Positions 23,346 to 34,401 are shown, counted from the first letter of the stretch. The stretch is DNA of 54,498 bases from Nemertoderma westbladi (GCA_032718475.1 JAUCBJ010002326.1:1-54498); one strand, 5' to 3'. Numbers and translations: made by a program. The notes: generated by a model from the sequence alone, not told the origin.

Positions 23346-24309
23346 GATCTCCCAATCTCCCTCTCCCAATCGCAGAAGATAGATCTAAGATGGACCTCAT
23401 TCCATAAGACAGATCAGTATTATTAGTCCTATTTATATTTACTATCAGTATCTTGATACCGGAACGCCAAGCTGATGTCTAATAAGTAATGAAATGTGGT
23501 CTCTATTCTATACCGTAGTCACACAGTGTCTGTATCAGTGTCTTATAACTGGTTCTGGTTAGGATGAGTTTGTTTAGTAGTCAATAGTAAACTCTATGCA
23601 CTGCGCAGATCTGTAGATCCAATAACTTCGAATCAAACGCAATAAAGAGGCAGCACTGATACTGTTACCGGTACTACTGTAGGTAGGTAAGTACCAATTC
23701 ACAGTTAATACTGCTGTTCTGTGTGCATGACCTACAGTCTTATCAATATTATAAAGTCTGCACTACTAAAGTGTTACAGGTGAGATATGTCCCATTCTGT
23801 AGCCCAAAATTATTCGATTTACATGTTACATGTGGGACGTCCCGCCTTGTAACGATTTTTTGTGTTACAGGCTTTTGTTACAGGTGGGACAAAGCTCATG
23901 CTGATAAATGTAAAAGCAACTAAAGTCTATTTCATAGTCAATTGTTGCCACAAATGATTACTCACGCAAAAGACCAAGAACTTGGCTATCTTCTGATATT
24001 TGAATCTTCATATCAAGTTTGTTAGAACTGATTCTAGAGCATGGTAAAGCAATGCACTTGGCGTTAGACATGGGACAATCCTAATTGATATAATCGACTC
24101 GCACGTATAAAACCAGCCATATCTCTGGTTGTGTTTAGTATTTTTTCTGTTTCTTGAAGATTTTCCTTTCAAATAAGAATTTAGTTTATAGAAAACCAAA
24201 TAAAAACCTTTTGGTGAATTCAGGTGTTACCGTTTGGGACAAGTAATTGTCAAAAATGGGGGTATATTATCTATTGTTTTATTTAACTATGATGATATCA
24301 ATAAAACAA

Positions 24310-25590
24310 TTTAACCATACCCTTGAGCAGGATATCAATGGTGCCTGCAACTTCATCACTGATGAACTACACTACTGATGACCTACACGCTGCTGCAACC
24401 ACTCACCGCAAAAAACGCTCAAAGCCATGGTTCGATAAGGAATGCCACAACCTGCAACATGCTACAAAGGCAAGCCACCGCTTGGTGTGCGCCCAGCCAA
24501 ACGACGCAAATCGCCACGAATACACGGAGCTGAAACGGGAATACAAAATACTCCATAGCAATATGCAAGAACTTAAATTAATAAGCCGATGTGAATCTGA
24601 TCTGACTGAGTTCTGGAACATTATGAAGGGCAAACGCCAGCACTCGGCCCCTCAACAGGTACCCGCAGAAGATTGGTCCACACACTTTGTTAAGTTGCTA
24701 ACTCGGGACGTCGACACCCAGCTCCCTGTCTTACCGGAGCAACCCGATCCGGAATTAGATCACCCAATAGAAGCATCTTGAGGTGACGTCAGCTGTTTAT
24801 AATCAGAAGAACCACAAAGCAGCAGGCCCCGACGGCATATCCGGTGAATCTTTAAAACTCGGGTTTGGCGTTCTACTCCCGTTTCTACTAGCACTATTTT
24901 CGGTGTGCCTCTCAGCCGCCTCGTGTCCTGTGAGACAAACTCTCACCGCTTCTCTTCTCCCTCTTTCTCACCGATCTCCCTGCTGTAATACTAGCAGATA
25001 GTTGTTTTCTCTTCATGTAACGCTGACGACGTCGCAATTACCGGGAAATCAATCACAGAGATTCAAACAGCCCTTGATAATTAGTCCGACTACTGTACAG
25101 AAAACGACCTCATTGTAAATATAGGGACCCCCTCAAACAAAAGCAATGAAATTTCGTCGGGGCGGTCGTCTCTGCAGGTCAGACGTTCTCAGATACCGGG
25201 GTGTCCCACTAGAGTTCGTCAACTCTTTTTCAATATCTCGGCGTAGTTCTCACTACAAAGGGCGGTGCAGCGGGACATTACAGCCATTTACATAAACGCG
25301 GCATTTCCGCGTGTATGAGGTTGGCAACCAAATTAAACTTTAGTTCCATTTCCATGGCAACAGCGGCCCGTCTGTGGAAGCTAGTCATCCTCCCCGCAAC
25401 AACCTACGGCTGCTGCGTCTACGGCGTTGACACAGTGAGCGCACAGGCACTCACCCACGTTGAAACGGTAAGGGCGTTCTATTGGAAGCTGTGGTGCGGC
25501 GTGAGCAAATACGCGTCCACCACAGCCATATTAAACGCCGTTGACAACGCACAGACAGCGAGCTTGAATTATATATTTTGTAAGGTATAA
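24310..25590 (+). mobile_element. Decayed LINE (non-LTR retrotransposon) with internal deletion
   Basis: The piece at 24323-24781 encodes the linker upstream of a reverse transcriptase: KPWFDKECHNLQHATKASHR, then EFWNIMKGKR and DWSTHFVKLL. After a stop, 24783-25001 gives NQKNHKAAGPDGISGESLKL, the start of the RT domain. The ADDVAI box appears at about 25022 as CNADDVAITGKS, so the fingers/palm part between these is deleted. The 25315-25590 piece (RLWKLVILPATTYGCCVYG) is the thumb and beyond. Frameshifts and stops show that it is dead. Clade assignment (CR1/L2/R1-like) is uncertain. Its 3' edge overlaps the last codons of the minus-strand RALGPS-type gene. Confidence 0.8.
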
Positions 25591-25853
25591 TGTAAACCTC
25601 TATCGCTGCGCTCGTTCGGTACATAAATAGACTGCCGGGGCCCTAAACCAACCTGGTTGATTGTATTGGCCGTTGCTTCTATTATAGCTGCACACCATTC
25701 ATATGCGCTGGCAGACGTCCCGGCATCGAACCGGTACGCTATACCGTCCTGAGGATGACTGATCATAAATAAGGGCGATTGTCTCGAGTCGTCTGGGAAG
25801 TTCATCAACCTCCAACCATTGAGATCAATCCATTTGTGTATCTCATGTTTAAA
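25569..25853 (-). CDS. RALGPS: RALGPS-type last exon: second half of the PH domain
   Basis: The acceptor is CCCTTCTAG, and the join QKRHN/FKHEIHKWIDLNGW follows the vertebrate RKHFK...VIGW pattern. The PH C-terminal helix is YEWCAAIIEATAN. After it the frame runs about 28 codons to a stop at 25569. An internal GTTGGT at 25652 could be a donor, so the true C-terminus is uncertain. The last residues overlap the flanking LINE. Confidence 0.75.
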   Translation of the reverse strand, partial: FKHEIHKWIDLNGWRLMNFPDDSRQSPLFMISHPQDGIAYRFDAGTSASAYEWCAAIIEATANTINQVGLGPRQSIYVPNERSDRGLHYTLQNI

Positions 25854-28800
25854 CTAGAAGGGAGATAAACAAAAAGTAATTTGTTTGTGAGGCACTAACT
25901 TCTTTATTGAATCCTCCACAATCAGGAGATATATTATCTTTAAAACCTAATTCTGAATTGAATTGATCGGAACGGTTAGTTATCAAATGGTAGCGACGCT
26001 AACAGAACTGACCGGGTATATATTTTTAATATTTTTGCCTAAATCTTAATTAACGCAGTTTTTCAACCATTGGAGAATTTCCCGAAACGAAATATCCAGT
26101 TCCAGTTTCCTGCGTTCGCTCATGTGAACATTAGTTAGGATTCTGGTGTTTCGAATGGAACCCAAGAAACAATCTTATTTAATGACGTGGTTTTTAGTTA
26201 TTCACAAGTAAAATTTGTCACCATCAATAATGATGAATCTATTGACGGCGTGGAACTCACGTTATGTCGTTTTTGACCGGGGATCGTTTTGGATGCGTAG
26301 AGTACCAGTTTGCTCTTGTGTAGCGCCACCCAGTATCTGGTGCAGGTATTGAATACGGGCCGCTTATAGCCTTCTTTGCAGATGGTGTATCGCTTAAGGA
26401 ACCCCTCTATAATAGGATCGTCTCGGTCGCTAGTCAGAGAAACTATGCTGTTTCTCGCGTGCGATAAACGACTAAAATAAAATAAAAAAACTATAAATTG
26501 CGTTTTAGTTTACAATAAAGTACAATTTATTTAGTTATCATGGATAATTAAAATGATAAATTAAATTATTATTAGTTCCATTATCATTCATTACCATTGC
26601 CAAAACAAACCCCCAATGGCTTCCCTGAAAAATAATTTATATGATATTAATTTACGTAAAGATCAAGAGAACACACTTAAGGCCGGTTTAGACATGGGAA
26701 CTATTTGGGTAACTTGGTCAGCAACTATTATAGTAAATCATGTTGAGTAACTCACCAACTTATTCGCAGTTGACACGTTTAACTTTACAGAACTGCGAGA
26801 TTACACGGAGCAACTTGATATAACATGAGTTCAGAGCCGACAAAATTAGACAGGATAAGCTAACAAATAGTCAAATTGAAATAACCGTCGAATCCAACAG
26901 CTATACCGGTACTCTATTTCACTATCTATACTTTATTTCACTAATTATTTATTATTTCACTATCTATACTTTATTTCACTATCTATACTTTATTTCACTA
27001 TCTATACTTTATTTCACTATCTATACTTTATTTCACTATCTATACTTTATTTACTATCTATACTTTATTTCACTAACTATACTTTATTTCACTAACTAAC
27101 TATACTTTATTTCACTATCTATACTTTATTTCACTATATAACTATACTTTCTTTCACTATCTAACTATACTTTATTTCACTATCTATACTTTATTTCACT
27201 AACTATACTTTATTTCACTAACTAACTATAGTTTATTTCACTAACTAACTATACTTTATTTCACTATCTATACTTTATTTCACTACCTAACTATACTTTA
27301 TTTCACTATCTATACTTTATTTCACTAACTATACTGTATTTCACTAACTAACTATACTTTATTTCACTAACTATACTTTATTTCACTATCTAGCTATACT
27401 TTATTTCACTAACTATACTTTATTTCACTATCTAACTATACTTTATTTCACTATCTAACTATACTTTATTTCACTAACTATACTGTATTTCACTAACTAA
27501 CTATGCTTTATTTCACTAACTATACTTTATTTCACTATCTAGCTATACTTTATTTCACTATCTAACTATACTTTATTTCACTATCTAACTATACTTTATT
27601 TCACTATCTAACTATACTTTATTTCACTATCTATACTTTATTTCACTAACTAACTATACTTTATTTCACTATCTATACTTTATTTCACTATCTATATTCC
27701 AATTCTGCAAAAAAAAACCGTAAAACCTGTTTCTATAAACAATCAACGCACCGGACGTGATCGCCGGGGGTTTTCGCGGTATTATCGTCCCCGAGAGCGT
27801 TGCCAAGGTGATTGACGAGGATACCGTCGCCCTGCTGTTGGTCTACCTCCATGACGCTGTCGTCCAATAAATAGCGCGAACTGTGGCCAGGGCAACGGTC
27901 AAGTGACCCCGTATCCAGGGCGAACTCGGAACGCCCTTTATAACTGGAAATATAATGTTCTAGAATTGCAATAATGTAAGTCGAGAATGTTTGACAATAA
28001 TTAGTATTATCATACATTTTATTCCCATTTTACATTTTTTTATGAAATAAAAGCCAAAAGCCCCAGATAGATGTCTCAGATACACGGTGTTGTTGTTCTC
28101 TAACATTATTCAAATAATAAATATTGTAGTTCTGTTGTAACTCTGATTTGTTCCAAATAAATATGATATGTCATTCATAAATTTTCCTACTAGAAGATAT
28201 GTTTTCGTAATTTACGAAAGCGACGTAGTGATCGGTGAACTTGTGAAACACGAACCACCCGAGTACACCAGAAGTCTCCTCTCTCTTGGATGTTCCCTGT
28301 AAGGCGGGGAGAGCACTACACTAACTCCCAAGGTTGAATATTTACCCTAACCAGCCCTTTTCTTTACTCCCCCCAGCATATAAATGCCAGGATTCACAAC
28401 AAATCAAACATTATCTATCAAAAAGTATAAAATCAAATAAGATGACGAATTTAAAAACGTCTCGCGACAATGTAGATAGGTTATACCAGTATCAGCAGCA
28501 ATATTAGATTCAGCAGAAATACACACAGACAATACACCACCAACCGGAAATTAGTGTCGTAATTCAGTTACACAGAAACTCCTTAATAGTTAGGGTGAGG
28601 TGGGGGGAGTGTTGATGAATTACGATACTATATTCCGGGGGCTTATGATGTACGGTTGTTATAAAATATACAAAATCAAACAAATTAATTCAGTGGCAGA
28701 TTAACGTGTGACAATAAAAAAACAGCAGTAAACACAACAAACAAGATGACTGAAGTTACACCCCCCTGGGGGTATATGTGGTCACAATCGGTCATCCCAT

Positions 28801-30133
28801 TATGTGTAGCAACAAAAGGTTAATAATACGAAATAGCGATTTGATCGACAATCAAAACCGTTAGACCACGCAAAACCAATAGAAGTGAGATATACCGTGT
28901 TAATATGGGGTCCAATTCTTCAGTAGCCACTTCATCCCCTACAATACTGCAAGCAAACGTAAAGGTTAATTAAACATAAAAACTAGAAACGTACTTATTG
29001 GCGCAATACACAAGCGTCACCGTGTAGTATAAAGGAGCCGTTCATAAAGCAGGTAGGTTCGCAGACTATACGCACTTACGGGGGGGTAGGGGGATACAAA
29101 TATGAGAGACAGGGACAGGACATTGGATATGGGGTAAGAGGTGTTTCGCATTTTGTGACATACTATATGTGGATTTCTATTGGTGGACTACAACTGACCT
29201 AGCTCGGTATTACGGTTCGGTATACCTTTTACTCGGTATTACGGTTCGGTATACCTTTTACTCGGTATTACGGTTCGGTATACCTTTTACTAAGTTTGTT
29301 TGTTTGTGAGTACCACGACGCCTCGCCAGATATTACGCTAAGAAATGCCAAATTATTTAAATTCGCCACGAGGGGGGGGGGGGGGGGGGGGGGGTCCCAG
29401 ATTATATGAAAGGTTGTGACAAAAGGGGAGACGGGGGCCAGAAATCTACTTATCATAATCAAAATAAATTGTCATAACAAATAATTACTCCCCATATTCA
29501 AAGAGTATTAATGTAATAATTGTAATTATTGCGTTGTGGATAACTTACTGGCCACCCAGACTGTTTGATTTCTTATGCCGAGTTATGAAGGAGTTACCAG
29601 CTGTTATTGGGGACGATATAGTTGAGGTTCTGTCGATCGCAGGACTGGAGACCGGTGTCTGACTCGGAGACTCCCGGCTCCTGTTCGACTCTGAGATAGC
29701 CTCGTTCGGTTCGAGTTGCAACGATTTTCTGTAAATAAATATATTTTTAAATTTAATGAAATTAAAAATTTTACTAAAAAAATAAAATTTCAAGGATATC
29801 TGGAATAGGGAAATTGGCCTCGAATACCAAAGTTTTAACCGGAATGCGAGCACAATGTGGTGCTAATACTGCCGACATAGATTGGCAACGAATTCTATAA
29901 TATTGAAGAATTTTTAGACATACCGGTATATTATTTGCTCACTTATATACAAATTACCTACAATAAATTTTGGAATTCTTCTATGTACTTTATTTACTCT
30001 CACTCACTTGTATAAATCGTCTTCCATAAATCTTTGGAATTCCTCAATGTATTTGACTCCTCGTAGGTAACTGTCTATGTGGGCAATCGATTCCAAGAAA
30101 TCATAATTAGACTGCTGGTACTCGGAAACAATC
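25569..30133 (-). CDS. RALGPS: RALGPS-type Ral guanine-nucleotide exchange factor, five 3' exons (partial)
   Basis: The five exons, in transcript order, are 30133-30008, 29728-29549, 27943-27752, 26471-26261 and 25853-25569. Each has a GT donor and an AG acceptor, and all joins keep the frame. The product carries the end of the RasGEF region (RIVSEYQQSNYDF, YIEEFQRFMEDDLYK), a Ser/Pro linker (HKKSNSLGG, then RYLLDDSVMEVD) and a PH domain (EGFLKRYTICKEGYKRP, TRYWVALHKSKLVLYASKT, then GIAYRFDAG and EWCAAI). The order and these signatures match vertebrate RALGPS1/2, which activate Ral GTPases and are held at membranes by the PH domain. The upstream RasGEF exons were not found between 30.1 and 37.5 kb. 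They may lie beyond the window, in which case the plus-strand GPAM-type gene would sit in an intron. A LINE abuts the 3' end and may have altered the last residues. Confidence 0.85.
26261..26471 (-). CDS. RALGPS: RALGPS-type exon: first half of the PH domain
   Basis: The acceptor is TTATTTTAG and the donor GTGAGT at 26260-26255. It encodes PIIEGFLKRYTICKEGYK, then CTRYWVALHKSKLVLYASKT and PGQKRHN, which are the first strands of the PH domain. The phase fits both neighbours. Confidence 0.85.
26911..27697. repeat. 19-23 bp minisatellite in a RALGPS-type intron
   Basis: The units are CTATCTATACTTTATTTCA, CTAACTATACTTTATTTCA and a 4-bp longer form (CTAACTAACTATACTTTA...), about 37 copies. It lies in the intron between the LLDDSV exon and the first PH exon. 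Confidence 0.95.
27752..27943 (-). CDS. RALGPS: RALGPS-type exon: linker with LLDDSV motif
   Basis: The acceptor is TATTTCCAG and the donor GTGCGT. It contains RYLLDDSVMEVD, which corresponds to RHLLDDSVME in vertebrate RALGPS2. The rest is low-similarity linker (QQQGDG, HLGNALGDDN). Confidence 0.8.
27944..29202. other. RALGPS-type intron sequence; nothing else recognised
   Basis: No further exon, RNA or mobile element is recognised between the linker exons in this part. Confidence 0.4.
29203..29290. repeat. 29-bp tandem repeat, three copies
   Basis: The unit CTCGGTATTACGGTTCGGTA plus TACCTTTTA starts at 29203, 29232 and 29261. Confidence 0.95.
29372..29394. repeat. Poly-G run of about 23 bases
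   Basis: This is a pure homopolymer in the RALGPS-type intron. It belongs to the set of long G/C runs in this window. Confidence 0.9.
29549..29728 (-). CDS. RALGPS: RALGPS-type exon: Ser/Pro-rich linker
   Basis: The acceptor is TATTTACAG and the donor GTAAGT. It encodes SLQLEPNEA, a stretch rich in Ser, Pro and Thr with possible SH3-binding character (SPSQTPVSSP), and ends HKKSNSLGG. The last residue is split with the next exon. The intron before it is only 279 bp. Confidence 0.8.
30008..30133 (-). CDS. RALGPS: RALGPS-type exon: end of RasGEF domain
   Basis: The acceptor is TTACCACAG and the donor GTGAGT. The exon begins at the third base of a codon and encodes IVSEYQQSNYDFLES through FMEDDLYK. 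Human RALGPS2 has RIISDLQQS and YIEELQKFVEDDNYK at the same place. Confidence 0.85.
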
Positions 30134-30242
30134 CTGTGGTAACAATTACAATTTTATAAATACTAGCTGGAATACCAGATAGAGTTCAAATATTTTCGAC
30201 GAGAATAAAAGGTCCACTAAAAACGAGACGGACGGGCACACA

Positions 30243-30282
30243 CTTACGCGCTCTTACCCCCAGCACAGAGAAGATCTTCCCC
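30243..30282. repeat. Dispersed 40-bp repeat, copy 2
   Basis: It is the same sequence as 3301-3340 with one difference (CGCGCTC against CGCGCGC). A C run of about 21 bases (30324-30344) follows. A second C run lies at about 30567-30583. Confidence 0.8.
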
Positions 30283-31436
30283 GAGATATCGGTAGCCGTG
30301 GGGCTAGGCCCATTGGGAGCCAGCCCCCCCCCCCCCCCCCCCCCTCTCCCGGTAGGTAGGTATGTAGGTAGGTGTACAACAATGTTCACTTCTTCTACGT
30401 TCAACTAGTTATGCACGGTTTAAAGTGAGGAAGTTGGAGATGGCGAGTTATTGCTTATTGTATTGGATACACATACAAAATGAGGTTGAATTTATAAATT
30501 TCGTGCGTATATATATTTTCTATTTTCTCCCTTAAATTTTCCGCCCCATGCATTGACGGGGGGTCACCCCCCCCCCCCCCCCCTGGTCGCCTTTGTCAAA
30601 GGGCAACTGCTTTACTGCTAAATGCTCATGTTCGTTCAACCACAACCCTACTGTGCCGGATCAGATTATCATCCGAAGCATACAATAATTGATCAGATCA
30701 CCCAACACAAAGTACGAATTTATAATGCAAACTAGAAAGATGGCTACAACATGGTATACACAATGTGAAACAACCTGTTTGGAATACAAGTGTGTCAATT
30801 CAATGGTAATACCCCAAACCAACAACATTATTATCGAATACTAGGAAACGATAACGAACTTGTGTGTGGCACAACACAAACTTTGAATGGAAATACCCGA
30901 GTACCCCACCCCAACCAACTGCAACTGCCAACAAAAAACATCCCAGCCATTCCAGCGTAACGGTCGTGACATTCCGCATGGGTTTCCGGTATTAATGGGT
31001 ATTCTAAGGGCACATGGAAGAATGATATTGAAAAGATATTACTATGATATGATCCTAAGATATGGACCTTTAATAAAATCGAAACCGCACTGGAATACAT
31101 TACGTTTTATTGATTGTATTCCAGTTTAAAGTTGTCGTAACGGTCGTGACTGAAATGGACAAGCTTTTTAGAGACTCCTACACATTATAAATTTCTATCG
31201 AATTTACTGTACTTATTTAGCGCTACTTATGTCAGACTAACATGTTAATAGATAGAGTTTAAAATGAAATTAACAGTATGGCAATATAGTATCATTAGAG
31301 AATGTGGCAATCAATTAACCAGCGTAACGGTCGTGACATAGTTTCGTAACGGTTGTGACATTATCGATTTTCACATAAATCTGAATTTCAAAAAATGGTA
31401 AGGTATTAGAGTTAGGTATTGATATCGATTTCAGGC

Positions 31437-32515
31437 AGGTTTTCTTGTACGCTGATTTTAATAGAAGGCTTTTTACATTCCGCAATTGAACACATCTACC
31501 ATTTTTGGTGCTAAAATGAAAAGTGCAAGTAACAAGTATTTTTCAAATTAATGAAAACAACTAGACTTGTAGGAATGGTATTTATTTCAATTACATATAG
31601 GTTTTCTGGTACGCCGATTTCATTGGAAGGCTTTTTAAATTCCGCAGTTGAACACATCTACTATTTTTGGCGCTAAAATGAAAAGTGCAAGTAAACAGCA
31701 TTTTTCAAATTAATGAAAACAACTAGACTTGTAGGAATGGTGTTTATTTCAATTACATACAGGTTTTCTGGTGCGCTGATTTCAATGGAAGGCTTTTTAA
31801 ATTCCGCAGTTGAACACACCTACCATTTTTGGTGCTAAAATGAAAAGTGCAAGTAACCAGCATTTTTCAAATTAGTGAAAACAATAAGAATTGTAGGAAT
31901 GGTATTTATTTCAATTACATACAGGTTTTCTGGTACGCCGATTTCAATGGAAGGCTTTTTAAATTCCGCAGTTGAACGCACCTACTGACCTACCGTTTTT
32001 GGTGCTAAAATGAAAAGTGCAAGTAACCAGCATTTTTAAAATTAGTTGAAACAACAAGAATTGTAGGAATGGTATTTATTTCAATTACATACAGGTTTTC
32101 TGGTACGCCGATTTCAATAGAAGGCTTTTTAAATTCCGCAGTTGAACACATCTACTGACATACCATTTTTGGTGCTAAAATGAAAAGTGCAAGTAACGAG
32201 CATTTTTCAAATTAGTGAAAACAACTAGAATTGTACGAATGGTGTTTCTTTCTCTATTACATACAGTTTTCCTGCTGTTCTGGTACGCCGATTTCAATGG
32301 AAGGCTTTTCAAATTCCGCAGTTGACTGGTTGAACATACCTACCATTTTTGGTGCTAAAATGAAAAGTGCAAGTAAACAGCATTTTTCAAATTAGTGAAA
32401 ACAACTACAGAACTAGACTTGTAGGAATGGTGTTTATTTCTATTACATACAGGTTTTCTGGTGCGCTGATTTCAATGGAAGGCTTTTTAAATTCCGCAGT
32501 TGAATACACCTACAA
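31437..32515. repeat. About 165-bp tandem array, seven copies, the last one split
   Basis: The unit starts AGGTTTTCTGGTACGCCGAT, includes GGAAGGCTTTTTAAATTCCG and GGTGCTAAAATGAAAAGTGC, and ends CATTTTTCAAATTA plus a linker. Copies begin near 31437, 31600, 31760, 31922, 32093, 32268 and 32450. The seventh breaks at 32515 and resumes at 35393-35398 with GGTGCTAAAATGAAAAGTGC, because a 2.9-kb element inserted into it. Confidence 0.9.
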
Positions 32516-33190
32516 CAGTCAGGGAGATCATCAAATTTGAGAATACCTCAAATTTCAAATTATAGACCCAATTTTGGAATTACCTCAAATTTAATACAAG
32601 GTTAGGTTAATTCTCTAAATTGGAGTTTTACCCCAAATTTGAATTTCATAGCAGCATAGTCAGATACAGACAGAAGTCATAGTTGGCCTTGCTGCCTTGT
32701 TCAGTAGTTGTTACTTGTTAGCTTGCTACTGTATTGCAAAGGTAAAAAAATAAACTGATGTAGGCCTAGTGTCTGAGTGTTGTGAAATATAATATTTAAA
32801 ACATATACAGTAGCCTATTAGTTTAAAAAGGCTTATACTTAAAAAGGCTACTGGTAGGGCGGTAGGCAGTAGGGGTGCATTGGGGTGGTATGATCAGATG
32901 GTAGACATATAAAACGAAGTACAGAGCTTAAAGAACTTATATTTTTATATTGTTACTTTTTTGCTTGAATATGCCATAAAATCGGGAGAAAAAGTCCTAC
33001 TGGTAGGGAAAAAGTTGTCCCCATAATATCTGAATATTGTAACTTGTTGTTGGGCACAGCTTTCGCAAAGTCGGCAACACAGCAACCTGCAATAATATTG
33101 AATAATATTGCCACATAATAATGTACCATAGAGCCATAATTTTGCATTGATTTTACTTTTTCTCCCAGTAAAAAAAGTAAAATAAAACAT

Positions 33191-33456
33191 TGGCACTTGT
33201 GTCAAATAGGGGACCCTCCTAGCTCCTAACTGCCTAATCTGCTAATCCTGAAATCACCTAAACTAAAGTCACTTTCACTAGTGCCCGGTTACAGGGTTAG
33301 CAAAGGAGCAGGTTACAGAAGTGAGTTGAAAGTAACCAAAAAACAATAAACAAGAGTTAGGAATATTGATATCACCTGCACTAAATTTCAGGATAAGCTG
33401 GTGATTTCAGGATTAGCAGATTAGGAGGGTCACCTATTTGATTTGACACAAGTGCC
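33191..33456. mobile_element. Foldback element 4 with shared core
   Basis: The left arm 33191-33257 (TGGCACTTGTGTC, ACCCTCCTA, TAATCTGCTAATCCTGAAAT, CACC) is the reverse complement of 33400-33456, apart from about 14 extra bases on the left and a few on the right. The core at 33302-33351 is AAAGGAGCAGGTTACAG, a spacer 3 bases longer than usual, then AAACAATAAAC. No target duplication was found. Confidence 0.8.
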
Positions 33457-33671
33457 AAAATATTTTTGGTGGAATTTCTAAAATTTCATTGAATGTGTTG
33501 ATCAAAATTTTTGATCGAAAGTTGAGCAAAATCCATCCCTACACACTATTGCAATGCAAATTTAATGCCTGCAAGGTGTACTCCAGAGATGAGATAAAGC
33601 CTCGAGAATAGGTTAGTGAAAAAGGTTATACTTTTTGCCCAAGTTATAAATGATTCTGGTTCCTCATAAGG

Positions 33672-33890
33672 TCAATTTAAAAGCATGTATGTATGTATAG
33701 ATAGTATAAACAAACAGTCATTTAGATTTCTAAAACATTTCAGATGTCTTGATAAGAAAGCAGAGTCTAAAGACTGTTTAAACGAATAGCGATTAGTGAT
33801 GATGTTGTTTCTACTGTGTTCCAGGTCCAGCATGTTCCATATGTTAATGGCCCTGATAACTGGATAAAGAAGAGGTGATGTATGGAACAT
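33672..33890 (-). mobile_element. LINE 3' fragment
   Basis: The minus-strand frame contains RAINIWNMLD and YSFKQSLDSAF. This resembles the R-x-I-N-x-WN ... F-K-x-x-LD pattern near the C-terminus of several LINE reverse transcriptases. A CATACATACATACATGC-type microsatellite on the minus strand follows, as a LINE tail would. Foldback element 5 lies about 30 bases upstream of it in the minus-strand sense. The assignment rests on a short motif. Confidence 0.4.
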
Positions 33891-33924
33891 GCAGACATGG
33901 GAGCATGGGCAGATGGGCGGGGCA

Positions 33925-34392
33925 GGGTCCTACGAATTACCCCAAAATACCCCAAAACACTCCAAAATACCCCAAAATAGTCAAAAATTACCCCAAAATA
34001 CCCCAAAAAGGCTAAAAAATTACCCCAAAATACCCCAAAATAATCTAACAATGGTTTTTAACAGCGAGGGAAAGGAGCAGGTTACAGTGGCAAGTTTTTT
34101 TAACCAAAACAATAAACGAGAGTGAAGAAAAAAATTTTAATTATTTTGGGGTAATTCGTCATTTTACCATATTTTGGGGTAAATTAAATTTCCAAAACAA
34201 AGGCTCAAAAAAAAGTATTTTGGGGTAATTCTAAACTATTTTGGGGTATTTTGGGGTAATTCTAAACTATTTTGGGGTATTTTGGGGTAGTTTTATACTA
34301 TTTTGGGGTCTTTTGGGGTGTTTTGGGGTATTTTGGGGTGTTTTGGGGTATTTTGGGGTGTTTTGGGGTATTTTGGGGTAATTCGTAGGACC
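33925..34392. mobile_element. Foldback element 5 with shared core and CCCCAAAA-type arms
   Basis: The 9-bp direct repeat GGCGGGGCA flanks it at 33916-33924 and 34393-34401. The ends are GGGTCCTACGAATTACCCCA and its near-complete complement. The left arm is a string of ACCCCAAAAT units and the right arm the same in inverse (TTTTGGGGTA). The core at 34071-34117 has AAAGGAGCAGGTTACAG, 15 bases, then ACCAAAACAATAAAC. It lies within the 32516-35392 element. Confidence 0.85.
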
Positions 34393-34401
34393 GGCGGGGC
34401 A

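Larger units (their letters stand above)
22130..24245. mobile_element. Region with inverted CCTGTAACA / TTGTCCCACC motif arms
   Basis: On the left, CCTGTAACACTTGCCCCAC (22191), CCTGTAACAATTTGTCCCAC (22259) and ATGTAACACC occur on the plus strand. On the right the complements GTGTTACAGG, TTACAGGTGGGACAAAG and GGTGTTACCGTTTGGGACAA occur (23772-23892 and 24223-24242). The arrangement parallels the 14.7-18.0 kb region, with a closely related motif (CCTGTAACA against CCTGTAATG). No terminal repeat or target duplication could be fixed, so the limits are approximate. Confidence 0.35.

Noticed and set aside
33925-34392. Internal telomere repeats (TTTTGGGG as in ciliates)
   Set aside because: The units are 10 bp (ACCCCAAAAT), inverted on each side of a core, and bounded by a target duplication. 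This is a transposon-like element, not a telomere.
33916-34401. hAT transposon reading of foldback element 5 (CAGGG end, 8-bp duplication)
   Set aside because: The left side can be read as CAGGG, but the right side lacks CCCTG. The 9-bp duplication GGCGGGGCA leaves GGGTCC/GGACC as the ends.
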